A stretch of DNA of 64,000 nucleotides from Cryptomeria japonica (Eukaryota > Streptophyta > Pinopsida > Cupressales > Cupressaceae): contig NC_081405.1 of the NCBI RefSeq assembly GCF_030272615.1, positions 309,225,374 through 309,289,373 on the forward strand. The letters run 5' to 3'. The notes beneath the pieces are model-generated. The model had not been told where the DNA came from, did no database searches, and saw only the letters and a list, made by a program, of their open reading frames with translations. Position numbers and translations under genes: made by a program. This document shows, piece by piece, positions 23,726 to 34,194 of this stretch (positions within the stretch are counted from its first letter, which is position 1; every line of letters begins with the position of its first letter).

Positions 23726-24262
23726 TGTTAGAATCAAATATCATTGAGAGCGGGGGGTGAATCAATGATCTACAAGAAGTTAAAACCAAAAACTTATTCT
23801 TTATCCACTAGTTAATATTGCATAATAGATTTGAAGATAAACATGCAACAATAATAGCACAAATCCACAACACCAAATTTTTTATGTGGAAACCCAAAAA
23901 GGGAAAAACCACAGTGGGGTTGGAACCTATAATATTCATATATTATGGCTAGGAGTACATAAATATTACACACATGGGGAATTCACTTGCACTTAGGCTC
24001 ACTTCCTAGAGCTCACTGCTCAATTACAATTGCGTGGAAGGCTACAACCCTCAGGGAAGTCTCACTGACTTACAATTTGATTAAAATGTGAAAGTACAAT
24101 GAAATGAACTCTTAGAAAGCATCTGACTATGCCAAGATGAGTTTCGGTTAGGCTCTGAATCTCTGATTGTCTTTGCTTTGCTGAATACTTTGTTTCTGTC
24201 TTAGTCAGCTACCGATTGATCTGAAACCAAAATATGCACATGGAACTATGTATGGTGAAAAT
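23726..24262 (-). repeat. 5' LTR of the non-autonomous element, inner part
   Basis: This aligns with 19977-20510. The match is lost shortly after ATGGAACTA and resumes at about 30488 with ATCACCATACAC. The exact break is uncertain by some 20 bases because the junction has drifted. Confidence 0.8.
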
Positions 24263-24590
24263 GGATAACAATAATAACAATATTGAAAGGCTAAATGAAT
24301 CCAACCACAAAACCCTAGCCTAACAATCAAAAATGATCCACCATAACATATGAAGATTACCTAAGACAATGAAAATCACATGAAATCACAAAGATTATAC
24401 CATCACATGTCCAATAGGGTTTTGATCTCCATTCTTCCTATCTCCATTGATCTTGCTTGATATATTTGCTCTCAGATTTTTATGTGCACAAGAGCTCAAC
24501 AAAGAACGGAATGTGGTTGCAAGTAGGATCGTAGTGTAGTAGAGTCCTCCAAATTGTCGATTAGGGTTTGATAATGAAGGAAGCATCTCC

Positions 24591-24597
24591 TTATATA
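24591..24597 (-). promoter_or_regulatory. TATA box in the Tat-type LTR
   Basis: Minus-strand TATATAA, about 420 bases inside the LTR and just downstream of the palindrome cluster. It is the likely core promoter of the element. Confidence 0.45.
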
Positions 24598-24757
24598 GAA
24601 GACACTATATGAAATGGAGGGATAAGATTGAGAGGTGAAAAAGGAGGTTGGCTATGATTAGAGAGTAGGTAAAAGAAATATTAAAATAATGAAAGGGGTA
24701 GGTAGTGTATGAATTAAGAGATGAATGACATGTGTCATGTGTAGAAAAAGCTAATGA

Positions 24758-24989
24758 ATTAATTAAATAAATAAAGATTTATTTAATTAATAGAAGAAGT
24801 GGGATCAATTAAATAAATAAGATATTTATTTAATCTAGGAAAATGATAATTTAAATAAATAAATGTATTTATTTAAATGAGAAATAAGGCTAGAAGAGGA
24901 TAAATGAATTAATTAAATAAATAAGGATTTATTTAATTAATAGAAGAATTAGGCTTAGATAATTAAATAAATAAAATATTTATTTAATT
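24758..24989. repeat. Five AT-rich inverted repeats in the LTR
   Basis: Each unit is a palindrome of 28-34 bases on the pattern AATTAAATAAATAA / TTATTTATTTAATT, one about every 50 bases. The third unit swaps the outer arm to ATTTAAA / TTTAAAT, keeping the pairing. The separating sequences resemble one another only loosely. Confidence 0.8.
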
Positions 24990-25015
24990 AAACATGACAA
25001 TTTTAGGTGTCTACA

Positions 25016-25031
25016 TTTTGCCCCTCTTTGA
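25016..25031 (-). other. Polypurine tract of the Tat-type element
   Basis: The minus strand reads TCAAAGAGGGGCAAAA directly before the LTR start. Confidence 0.75.
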
Positions 25032-25530
25032 GACAATGCGGCTTGTCACATTGTTTCAAAGAAGATAAGATGAACTGATACAGAGTTGCCCCAGGATGGG
25101 AATGATATGCCCCCTCGAGAGATTGGATGAAAATGTCTGAAAAGATTGCAGGCAATCTCTCGATAAGAAAGAAAGGCTAGAATGGACTGACCGGATAAGG
25201 TGACAAAGTCACGAGATAAAGAAGACTGACTCAGGAAACTAGGGCAGTCTATAAGATAGACCACGGGGGAAAATACATCCTCATTGTCATCCACGCATCC
25301 ACAAGAGCATATTGCAGAGCAAAAATAGAGCAGGAGCAGTCAGCAGCGATGGCTTTCGTGCATAGATTCGACCGTGTTCGTCGATTTCAGAGGCCAACAG
25401 AGGCAGGAGAGCCGGTAAGTACCACCAAACCTCCTTGTACTTTGACACATTTAATTTTGTCATTAATGCATGTCGAATAGGGCAATAAATGCGCTTAGAC
25501 TAGGGTCCAAAAAGTGTCAAAAAATGTCTT

Positions 25531-25803
25531 GGCGCGTCTGCATTGGTGCCAAGCGCGTCTATGTCTGCTAGGCGCGTCTATGTTTGTGCCAGGCGCATTT
25601 GTGTCTGGACCCGCGTCTGTGTTAAATGCGGCCGCGTCTGTGCTGTTCAGGCGCGTTTGTGCCAAGAAGGCACGTTAGTGTCAACTAGGTGCGTCTATGC
25701 AGAGCATAGGCACGTCTGTGTCCGGCAAGCGCGTCTGTGTCAGACAGGCGCATCTGTGCAGTCTTTAAAAGCATTTGCGTCATGTAAGCGCGTTTGCGTT
25801 TAA
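25531..25803. repeat. About 14 copies of a 19-23-bp GC-rich unit in the PMD intron
   Basis: Tandem units of the type GGCGCGTCTGTGYC followed by 5-9 variable bases. They lie wholly within the predicted intron 25415-26239. The base composition is much richer in G+C and CpG than the surroundings. Some units have lost CpG through C-to-T or G-to-A changes. Confidence 0.85.
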
Positions 25804-25928
25804 AAAGTATGAATTTGCATCTTCTAGGTCAAATCGACAGTTCTGTGATGAACATACGCTATCGATTGGATAAGCTGCTGAGAGGATACCCTCAAGCAGG
25901 TCCTCTAGGAAGATTAGGATAGATCAAG

Positions 25929-26203
25929 GCACTTTGTGATGAATAGTGAGTACCAAGATAGAGTACTTTGTGATGAACAGGGAGTACCCAAAGTATGAGC
26001 AGCACTTTGTGATGAACAGGGAGTGCAAATGTGAATAACACTTTGTGATGAACAGTGAGTGTCACACACGTAGTACTTTGTGATGAACAGGGAGTACCAC
26101 TAGGATAAATAGCAACACTTTGTGATGAACAGTCAGTGTCACTAGAATAGATAGCAATATGCATTTGGATAAAAAGTAGCATTTTGTGATAAACAGTGAA
26201 TGC
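25929..26203. repeat. Seven 25-nt hairpin units with covarying stems in the PMD intron
   Basis: Units at 25929-25953, 25963-25987, 26002-26026, 26038-26062, 26073-26097, 26115-26139 and 26179-26203. Each is 5 stem + 15 loop + 5 stem. The loop is nearly constant (TTGTGATGAACAGGG or AGTG). The stems change but stay complementary: GTACT/AGTAC, GCACT/AGTGC, ACACT/AGTGT, GCATT/AATGC. Only the first unit has one mispair. Spacers of 9-39 bases are not conserved. Confidence 0.85.
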
Positions 26204-28175
26204 CACTATGACTGACATGATTGATTTGCTTGACTGCAGGAGTATTTACCGATGTTAGAGTCACAGGAGAGATTCCCATTGACACAGAGGTTGCGACCTG
26301 AGTTGTCGTTTCAGGATAGAGCTGCCATCGAGGAGATGGGTCTGAGACATGTGTTGCATGTGCCTGAGTTTCGGGCAAACATGGGTTTGCTGACTGCGCT
26401 AGCTGAGAGATGGCACTCTGAGATGTGCACATTCCATTTGTCGATGGGTGAGATGACAGTCACCCTGGAGGAAGTATACAAGATTCTACAGGTGTCGATC
26501 GATGGGGAGCTGATCCCATACGATCAAGATGGTGACAGAGAGGCATTGAGACGGGTGTTTCAGGACCCTAGATTGGATATGAGGGCAGGACACGTGGCCT
26601 GGGATACCATGACAGCCACAAGTTTAGCATTGCCGACGGTGATCGGAGGAGCTATCAGTGGTTTCCTGTGTCCAAATAGGGCGACATGGGGTTTGGCTAT
26701 GGGCTGGGGGGAGCACTAGAGACGCTGATGACACAGCATACTAGATATGCCTAGGGACCATGTGTGCTGGCACACTTGTACTATGAGCTGCATCAGTTTG
26801 TGTATCATGGATCAGTGGGATTGGGCTGCGGAGTTACATTGTTGCAGGTGTGGGCTTATGAGCATCTACCAGTGACGAGGTCGATACACTTCAGAGATAG
26901 GGGACATGGATGCAGTTTTGTGCATCTGTATGATATGATCACCTCGCAGCCACGGATTGGTAGGCTAGAGTACTGGCGGTGAGTGATTGATGACATTGAT
27001 GAGGTCATATGGCGACCTTATTTGGGCTGCGAGCAGTGGGAGGATGACACAGTGGAGCTGCCCTACACCTTTCGGAGCAGGTACCTGATTGGGCGGACGC
27101 CCTATGTGCTGGAGAGGTAGCTGGTAGATAGGATTGGCCGACAGTTTAGCCGAATTCAGAGGATGCCCCGGGGATCAGGCATGTATGCCCGCACCATTAG
27201 AGATCAGGCATAGTTTGGGCCACTACTATCATATGATTAGGTAGTGACTCAGCTGGTGGAGATGATACCTCTTCCTTGGGACATGTGGCCTGAGATTGAG
27301 GACACCGGGATGGATGCAGAGTATACAGCATATTGGGCAGAGCATCCATTCCCATGATTGACAAATCCTGGAGAGGCATTGGAGGGAGATGGTGGTGGTG
27401 AGGAGGATGATGATAGAGGAGGTGATGGGGGTAGAGGCTGACGGAGGCGGAGGGGAGTAGTTGGGGAGAGGTGAGTTGCACCTCGGAGGGAGGGTGGGGA
27501 GGAGAGACAGGCTCGGGTGGTGAGGGGTTGCGGTGGAATACCCCTACAGGTACCAATAGCACAGGGTCCCAGGCAGGTACAGAGATAGGGATAGATACAG
27601 GGATAGGTACAGGGACATGTATAGAGACAGGTACAGGTACAGGGGCAGGCACCCGCAGAGGGGGAGCCACAAGAAGAGTCAGAGGGGGCTGACCCAGAGG
27701 AGGATAAGCTGATTGAGCTCAGGGAGATCTGCCAAGGCTAGGCAGATGAGATACAGGAGCAGAGAGGGAGAGGGATCGGCTCAGGACGAGGCTCAAAGAT
27801 ACTGAATGGGAGAGAGATCAGGCTATCCAGCGCTATACAGAGGCTGAGACAGCGCTGAGGGTAGGGAGACAGGCAGCGGAGGACACAGGGGCAGGATATG
27901 CATATGTCTTGCGGGCCGGAGAGGAGATAGAGTACTAGAGGGACCTCTACTATGGTGCCGTGCCAGCAGATCAGCAGGTGAGGAGCTTCCATAGACCGTC
28001 GCGTACAGCGACAGCTACAGGAGGGATTCAGAGGAGGCAAGCATCTAGTGGTGGGGTCATGGGTCCACCACCACCACCAGATAGAGGGGACAGGCAGGAT
28101 GATCATGGGGCGGGTCCCTCAGGGGCTCAGATTCCATCGAGGCCAGGCAGCTCCGAGGGAGGGAGTTCATCATAG

Positions 28176-29928
28176 CCATAGAGGGCTCCCATTGTATCAG
28201 TGTTGTACCATTTTTTTGTATGAGGATGTAGACACCTTCAGGTGATTGTAGCCATATGTATTTTTGACATCATTGTATCATGACACTTATGATTATATAT
28301 ATGAGATGATTCTTTTTTACGACAGCTATATGCATGTGTACCTATGTGATGAGATGTTTAATGATGTATGTTTTGTGTGATGCTTATAATATGGATACAA
28401 ATATGTATATGATGCAATGCAATATATTTTGTTCTTTTATGTTTTCATATGTGTATGCATGATGCAAATGTGAATGTATGAAATGCAAATGAATATGATA
28501 ATGCAAATGTAAATTGTGCTAACAGGTGTTGTGTGCAGGATGTGATGCAGTTGTGATATCTATATGTATGTATGAAATGCTTATATGTGGTAATGTAGGT
28601 GCAACTACATGAAATGCAAATGTTTTTGGTGTATCATTATACTCAGTCATGTGATAGCAGGCTACGAGGACTCGAGAAGGACGATGGAAGTCAATCAAGA
28701 AAGGGGGATGAAAGATAGAAGATATGAAAGTGAAAGAGCTTCTTGTGCGTTATCATCATTGAGCTTTATTATGGCAAGTAGGTTATGACAATCGAGGCAT
28801 ATGTTCGACCTAGAAATTCATTGTACCTGTTTGCATGGAGATAAGACAGTCACAAACAAGGAATGCCCCAATTCATACTAGACTCACAGTGTCCTCATAT
28901 CCTTGGACAAGTCATAGCATTACTAAGAGACAATCCACAGACAGCAAATACAAATAGGTGACGATACCCCATCCTCGCATTTCTAGTCAAAGACATCCTG
29001 GAGATAGAATCTCTAGTCAGGGACATCCTAGAAAAGCTAAAAGACATGTCACCAAAAGATAAGATCAAAAGAAAACCAAGACTCGACACCAACGTCCACT
29101 GTAGTCCTCAAGTTTAGTGTCTCTTGTCACTTGTATCAGTCTTATTTGATTGTGGTCACAATGTTTACTTTCACAAAAAGGATAGATAGCACTGAACCAT
29201 ATGTTGTCTGAGTCCGTTGAAAGATTTGATTTATTGAAGCCCATTGTTGCTGCTATGTCTCATCTGAAACTGACTGAATCCATGAAACTGATACTTTATT
29301 GCGGAGAAGATGAAGCTTTTATTGCGGATCTCGTGATGCAAATGTTACTTTATTGCGGATTGTGCACGGATAAACTGAAGGAAGCCGGAAGAAACTGTAC
29401 TCCTCGAATATATGTGATGTTCTTAGTTCCACACCCATCACTCAAACGTAGGATTTGCCTTAGCCACAGATAGGATCTGATTTATTATGGATGGAAAGGG
29501 AGGTTTATTATGAATGGCTAACCAATCTTGGGTAGATCAATAACAAGCCATGATGGGAATGGGTAAGTTTATTATGGATGAATAGGTTGTGAGTGTGTGC
29601 AAAGTGAAATGATGAAAGACAATCCTGAAGGAGGGAGGAGCAATGTCTCTACACATGGCGCTGGTGACCCAGTTTTCACCATGGTACTTGCCCAGGGCGC
29701 CACCAAAGTGGTTTTCATCGTTGGACGAAATTATTTCTCTTTACTTTTTTTGATTTTTCAATGTTTTTTGCGTCACAAGGTGCATGTTTGCTAGGTTTTC
29801 ACCAAGTAACGATTTTTTTTTGTTTTATAATTTTTTTTATATTTTTGAATTTTTTGATATTTTTTTTTTTTTCGTATTTTTGAAATTTTTGATTTTTTTG
29901 TATTTTTGAATTAGGATACTCTAAAGAG
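28176..29928. other. Non-coding spacer of the Tat-type element
   Basis: This lies between the antisense gene and integrase. It has TG/ATGCAAATG-rich simple sequence (about 28280-28640), repeated ACTTTATTGCGGA (about 29308-29370), repeated TTTATTATGGATG (about 29480-29585), and a T-rich stretch (29811-29900). An open stretch at 29597-29794 includes THGAGDPVFTMVLAQGAT, which I cannot place. No host gene was recognised. Confidence 0.5.
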
Positions 29929-30447
29929 CTATGTGTAGAACCTGCGAAGGTGCATGTTGTTGATAGGATCCTCCAAAGGTTCACCTTCTGTAGTTGAGAG
30001 CTGATATGCACCAGATCCATATGTTGTTGTAATAATGTAAGGACCAAGCCAGTTTGGTTCGAACTTGCCCTTCTTCTCTCTGTCTTGTTGATTTTTGGGA
30101 TTTTCTCTGAGAACTAAGTCACCCACCTCAAATGTATGAGGCTTTACCTTATGATTGTAACTGCATTGTTCCTTGACTGAATGATGTGTAGCTTGAGTGA
30201 CTATCTTCCTTGATAAAGGAACTAAGATAGAGTTACTAGTGTGTGGACTACACGGGCCCATATACGTGTCACCTGAAGAAGTTTGGGCATCCCTGACAAC
30301 AAATTCCTTCGAGGAAGTTCCATTAAAGGTCCATGATGTATCGCCAGAAGGGAATAGATGTATGGAACAAGTGGATGAGTGATGAAGGCTTATGACTATG
30401 AAAAGAAGTGAAAGTAGGATAGCATGATGGAGACTTAGGATCAACAA
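29929..30447 (-). pseudogene. pol: Tat-type integrase C-terminus
   Basis: A 172-codon minus frame. Its second half (about 30190 down to 29932) is the integrase C-terminal module with the GPY/F-type motif: YNHKVKPHTFEVGDLVLREN, GKFEPNWLGPYIITTTYGSG, then LEDPINNMHLRRFYT and a stop. This form, with a HLRRFY end, fits Tat/Ogre elements. The first half (about 30447-30200) is hydrophobic then Ser/Thr-rich and does not resemble an integrase core. It is either unrelated sequence joined on or a diverged part. Everything upstream of the module in pol is missing. Confidence 0.7.
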
Positions 30448-30487
30448 GTAATCTTTTTGACTTGCAATTGTAGAATTGTTGCCCCTA

Positions 30488-30924
30488 GTTAATCACCATA
30501 CACATAACACACCGAAAATCAACTCCTAAATCGATCTAATATATCTAGTCTTACCACAAAAATAACCTCCTTCAAGCTGGCTTCAATAAGTGTAATGTGT
30601 AGATCAAGTCGGTTGTAGTCTCGAATAACACATAGCACCAGAAAAAAACATTATAACCACACATTTCCTAAATGTCTTTCCAATCATGGAGATCAACAAA
30701 ATAATCACCAAAAAAACATCACAGGAGATCATTCTGGATCTAATACCCTATTTTACTTTGTTTTGCTGGTTAATTGTCTATTGGTTACCTCCATCTTCTA
30801 GATAAGCTGAGTTACGACTTTCAAATCGCACCACCATGAAGAGTTTCCATCAATGACAACCCTAAACAAATAATCTATCATTGGAAGTCTCCTAAAATTG
30901 TTGAATGAGTGTCAATTGCCAACA
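30488..30924 (-). repeat. 5' LTR of the non-autonomous element, outer part
   Basis: This continues the LTR interrupted at about 24262. It matches 20511-20916 and ends in AACA at 30924, followed by the ATTGG duplication. Confidence 0.85.
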
Positions 30925-30929
30925 ATTGG

Positions 30930-32085
30930 AGCACACAACACATTACATCAACAACACCAACATACACAAGCCACCACAGACATTTCCTTCATGAAAGAGA
31001 GTACAAGTAGATCTTTCTTTGAAGTTCACCCTAAGCCAGAGCTATTGAATTAATTTATGGATGAAGAAGAACCCACATTGGACTCAGGTGCAATAGGCTT
31101 AGTCGTATATTTCTTTCTCCATACCATAGCATTCTTCTTCTCAATTTTATTTGATTTTATTAGAGAATTCACATTCTTACATTGATTAGTATAATTTCCA
31201 TACTTATTTTAATTGTAACACTTGATATTCTTTTTTCCTAAATTCATTGAATTTATTCTAGATCTATACTGATTAGCTTTGTGACCAAATTTATAGCATA
31301 TGTGACATTAACCTTGAAAGGTCTTATTCATGTGCAATCCATTTAATCCATTCATAACCAGTCTATATCTTCTATTCATGACTTGATTACTATAGTTATT
31401 AGCCTTAAGTCCAAATCTTTTATAGATAAAGCATTGCATATTCTGATTTATTTTACATCTACAGTCTACAGATTTATGTCCACAACAATTGCATTGAAAA
31501 CAATAACCATTGAATGATGTGTACTTTTGAGCATTAGGTTGTCAAACTAAGGGCTATTTGCAACAAGTCTTGGATTCCAGACCTTGGTTGAATCTTCAGG
31601 TTTCTTCTCAGCTTCCACCTTCTCCTTACCTTTGCTGGTGTTATTCTAATTTGAGCGTTATTTAGAAAAGCCCTTTCCTTCCTTGTCCTTATGAGATTTA
31701 TACATGGTTAATAGTTTATCCAATAATACACTACTTTTGATTAATTGTGTATCATTTGGACATTCTTCTACTTGCTTGATTTCTTCAATCTTCTACTTCA
31801 GACTTATGATATTTTCATTTTATTATTTTAATTCCTTATAAACTTCTCGATGTCTTGCTTTGAACTTCTGGATATGATCTCTCATCTTCTTTACACATTC
31901 ATTTGCTACATTAACATTTTATTTCAAATCTTCATTCTTAGATTCCACACTCTCTAGATCATTATTAAGAGTTGTCTTCAATTCTTCATCCAAATAGTAT
32001 TTTCCTATGATATCCAAAGGGGCCATTTGTTTAAATCAAGATCTCCCTCAATTGGTTAAGTTAGAAACAAGGGACCAAGCTCTGA
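30930..32085 (-). pseudogene. gag: Gag relic with four zinc-knuckle-like motifs
   Basis: Decayed minus-strand coding sequence of an older copia-like element, interrupted by the 19977-30924 insertion. Between about 31500 and 31190 it has four CCHC-like motifs in series: CFQCNCCGHKSVDC, CFIYKRFGLKANNY, CHICYKFGHKANQY, and CYN-NKYGNYTNQC. The first still has all ligands and the others have lost one or more. Upstream (31620-32040) is helical, Lys/Glu-rich and coiled-coil-like. A PBS-like stretch (GACCAAGCTCTGATAGC on +) lies at 32072-32088, next to the LTR. Most gags have one or two knuckles, so the series is unusual. Confidence 0.6.
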
Positions 32086-32094
32086 TAGCAATTG

Positions 32095-33375
32095 TTGAAT
32101 AAACTAGAATACTAAGAGGTGGGGTGAATCAATATTCCCCAAATATAACACACTGAAAAACTGCAACTTAATTTGATCTCAATTAACCTTAGCATGAAGT
32201 GATATAAGCAATTGAAATTAAATCTAATGCATACATACACATAAGAGAGACACTAGATTTTTAAATGTGGAAAACTCAAATGGGAAAATCCATGGAGATG
32301 GTTAACTCTCAAAATAATATAACTAGTTATATGGGATTACAAAAGGATCATTACCAGTGTGCTCACGACCAAGAAAAAGGAATAAGAATGAATTGAGAAA
32401 ATTGCATCTACATATGCATGGGATCAGTTCATGTTAAGCTCGGACAACACATCAACAAATTGCGGTAGATCTAGTTATGAAACTTCCCAACTTGTTCACT
32501 ATCTACCTACTCCCACACTCAAAATATTATCGCACTAATTTTTCTTTTTGTTTGCCCACAAATACCAACTTTCACACTTTTTCACTCATTACCTTTTTTC
32601 CACTCAAACTTCTCATATATCATAAATCATTAACTAGTATATCATATTAGGATAGTATTGCTACTAATCTTGTCATCTTATAATCTAGTTTATTGCATTT
32701 GCAGGATCATGCATGGATAAGATGCATTTCATAATTCAAATCAATCATAAGCATACCTCGTTCTTACATTCATCATCCCTAAGCCACTTTGCTCAGTGAT
32801 ATGAGAGCAAAGGCATTGGCTTGAGGGACCTTGTGAGATAGAGAACCATGGAACCAACCTTGGGAAGTTGAGTCATTCTTCATGACTCCATAACTTGCAC
32901 CAAGAAGTCCTATGGGTGTGTGAACAAGCCTCTTTGGGACCGTATTTTTGCATTTTGAGTTTCATCGCCCCACTTTTCCCGCACACAATAACTACAACGA
33001 AACAAGAATGTAGAGCACTACAATCTTGAGAACTGTCATCTGAATTCCACGAGACTGCATTATCATTAAAGCATATACATCCAAAGCATGAAACTAATTG
33101 CCACAAGAAATACCAAAACTCCGACACTAAAAGAAACATATCCATGATCTGACACTACACAATTCTAGAGCAATAGTCTATTGGAAAGGTATACTAGCAA
33201 CATACGTAGAACCATTGTTAACTTCCTTTCATACATACATATGTATCTTCTTGTGTTCTATAGTGCCAATGTTCTGCATACTCAACATACAGTGTAAACA
33301 CTATGAACTACAATATTGAGACCAATCTGGATCATTAGGATTGACATCAATGATAGCCAATCAAGAATTCCTAAC
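32095..33375 (-). repeat. Probable 5' LTR of the older copia-like element
   Basis: It begins at TGTTGAATAAAC next to a PBS-like site and shares the GGGTGAATCAATAT start and the TTTTTAAATGTGGAAAAC block with the LTRs at 19977 and 37310. The far end is placed at CTAACA (33375) by analogy. No partner LTR lies in the window, so this end is uncertain. Confidence 0.45.
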
Positions 33376-34190
33376 ACTAAGAACAACAAAAAACACTAAA
33401 TAGAACATTGCTAAAAATAGAGGGACTCTGAGAAATTTAGTTTCAATCTTCCAATATTTTGTCCAATGCATCTTTCTAGAGAGATGAAGCCTTAATCTTG
33501 TTTCTATTGGTCTTTCCTTCATTCATATTCACTAGCTCCTTTTGCTTCTTCTTTCTTTGAATCTCCCTACCCATAGTCACCACTCTTATGATGTACATCT
33601 ACATTAGGTTCTCAATTCCTTTCTCCATTTGCATGATCCATTCCATTCCTAAATAGTTTTGAGTGTTCTCCAAACTTTCCATCTGATCTCTAAGGACTTC
33701 AATCTTAGCTGGCAACACCTATTAGTTTTGAAAAAAAAATCTCCACTAGTGACTCGTTGTCAATTGCTTCTTCTTCTTTCATATCATTGTATCCCTTGAG
33801 GATGTTGAACCCTTCCAAAGAATTCTGAAAATGGTTCTCATTAGGTGGAGAGAGTGAGGAGGAATCTTAAAGAATTAAATTCAATAGATTCTCAAGAGTT
33901 TCCTCATTGTCCTTCATAGCTTCCTCATTCAACACAATCTTTATAATTTTCTTTAGCTTCTTTATTAGTAGGGTTTATCAATAGTAACTACAATACTAGC
34001 AACAATCATGAGCTTACTCAATCTCACTGACCTTTTATCTATAGAGGAAGTGGTTATTTTGTTTTTGGCAGACTTACAATAAAAAATTTCAATGGATACA
34101 GAATACTTAGGAGAGATCTTGCCATAGGTAGAGTCTACACACAAAAACTCAATGAATTAAAGTACAAGATTTGCACCATTTGAGATTATT
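33376..34190 (-). other. Decayed coding remnant, unrecognised
   Basis: Minus-strand pieces such as NEETLENLLNLIL, SLEGFNILKGYNDMKEEEAI (about 33930-33760) and a Lys/Glu-rich region (about 33600-33480) suggest an old helical protein broken by stops. It could be a gag or a LINE ORF3 tail. There is no diagnostic motif. Confidence 0.3.
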
Positions 34191-34194
34191 ATTG

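Larger units (their letters stand above)
24263..25015 (-). repeat. 3' LTR of the Tat-type element
   Basis: On minus it starts TGTAGACACCTAAAATTG at 25015, directly after the PPT. It has a TATATAA box at 24591-24597 and five AT-rich inverted repeats upstream of that box (24758-24791, 24807-24834, 24849-24878, 24908-24941, 24961-24989). The left boundary is approximate. Confidence 0.65.
25349..28175 (+). pseudogene. Plant mobile domain (PMD, MAIN/MAIL-like) gene, antisense in the Tat element
   Basis: Exon 1 (25349-25414) encodes MAFVHRFDRVRRFQRPTEAG-EP and ends at a good donor (GTAAGT). A pyrimidine-poor acceptor GCAG ends at 26239, and exon 2 enters in the same frame. The PMD follows: FQDRAAIEEMGLRHVLHVPEF, WHSEMCTFHLSMGEMTVTLE, a second block from 26764 (LQVWAYEHLPVTRSIHF), and ELPYTFRSRYLIGRTPYVLE near 27060-27115. 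The C-terminal half is Gly/Asp/Arg-rich and then has a Glu/Arg coiled coil (about 27690-27890) and a Pro/Gly/Ser-rich tail ending at 28175. The family is nuclear and linked to transposon silencing; it is also carried by gypsy and Mutator elements. The copy is dead: an extra G in the G run at 26706-26711, and stops at about 26750, 26982, 27118, 27211 and later, several at former Trp positions. Confidence 0.75.
24263..30487 (-). mobile_element. Truncated Tat-type Ty3/gypsy element with an antisense gene
   Basis: An insertion inside the copia-like 5' LTR. In minus orientation it holds an integrase C-terminus (29929-30190), a long spacer, an antisense plant-mobile-domain gene (25349-28175, + strand), a polypurine tract (25016-25031) and a 3' LTR ending at 25015. 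Gag, protease, RT and most of integrase are absent, as is the 5' LTR. It is therefore a 3' fragment, truncated on insertion or by later recombination. An antisense ORF between pol and the 3' LTR is known in Tat/Ogre elements. No clear target duplication was found and both outer boundaries are approximate. Confidence 0.7.
19977..30924 (-). mobile_element. Non-autonomous copia-like LTR element (gag-only), with a nested Tat element
   Basis: A minus-oriented LTR element bounded by TG...CA and by the 5-bp duplication ATTGG (19972-19976 and 30925-30929). The left (3') LTR is 940 bp. The right (5') LTR has two pieces, 23726-24262 and 30488-30924, split by a later Tat-type insertion. The interior (20917-23725, about 2.8 kb) shows only gag-like and coiled-coil sequence with no RT, integrase or protease. 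This is the layout described for gag-only or LARD-type non-autonomous elements. PBS, PPT and LTR blocks resemble those of the copia element at 37310-44504, a possible source of helper functions. Confidence 0.85.

Noticed and set aside
25929-26203. Regular repeats with spacers resembling a CRISPR array
   Set aside because: The genome is a plant, spacers are unequal and AT-rich, and no cas genes exist. The units are better read as hairpins.
25892-26218. 108-codon minus frame with repeated VHHKVL
   Set aside because: It arises from the hairpin array, whose units are not multiples of three apart, and shows no coding constraint.
27197-27670. 157-codon minus frame rich in Pro, Val and Ile
   Set aside because: It is the reverse reading of the GGTACAGGGA-type repeats in the tail of the plant-mobile-domain gene on the plus strand.
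29811-29900. T-rich tract as a poly(A) tail of a retroposon on the minus strand
   Set aside because: No target duplication or element body was found next to it. It is within the Tat-type spacer.
24250-30487. A complete Tat element with a second LTR at 30.2-30.5 kb
   Set aside because: The stretch beside 30487 does not match the LTR at 24263-25015, so only one LTR is present.
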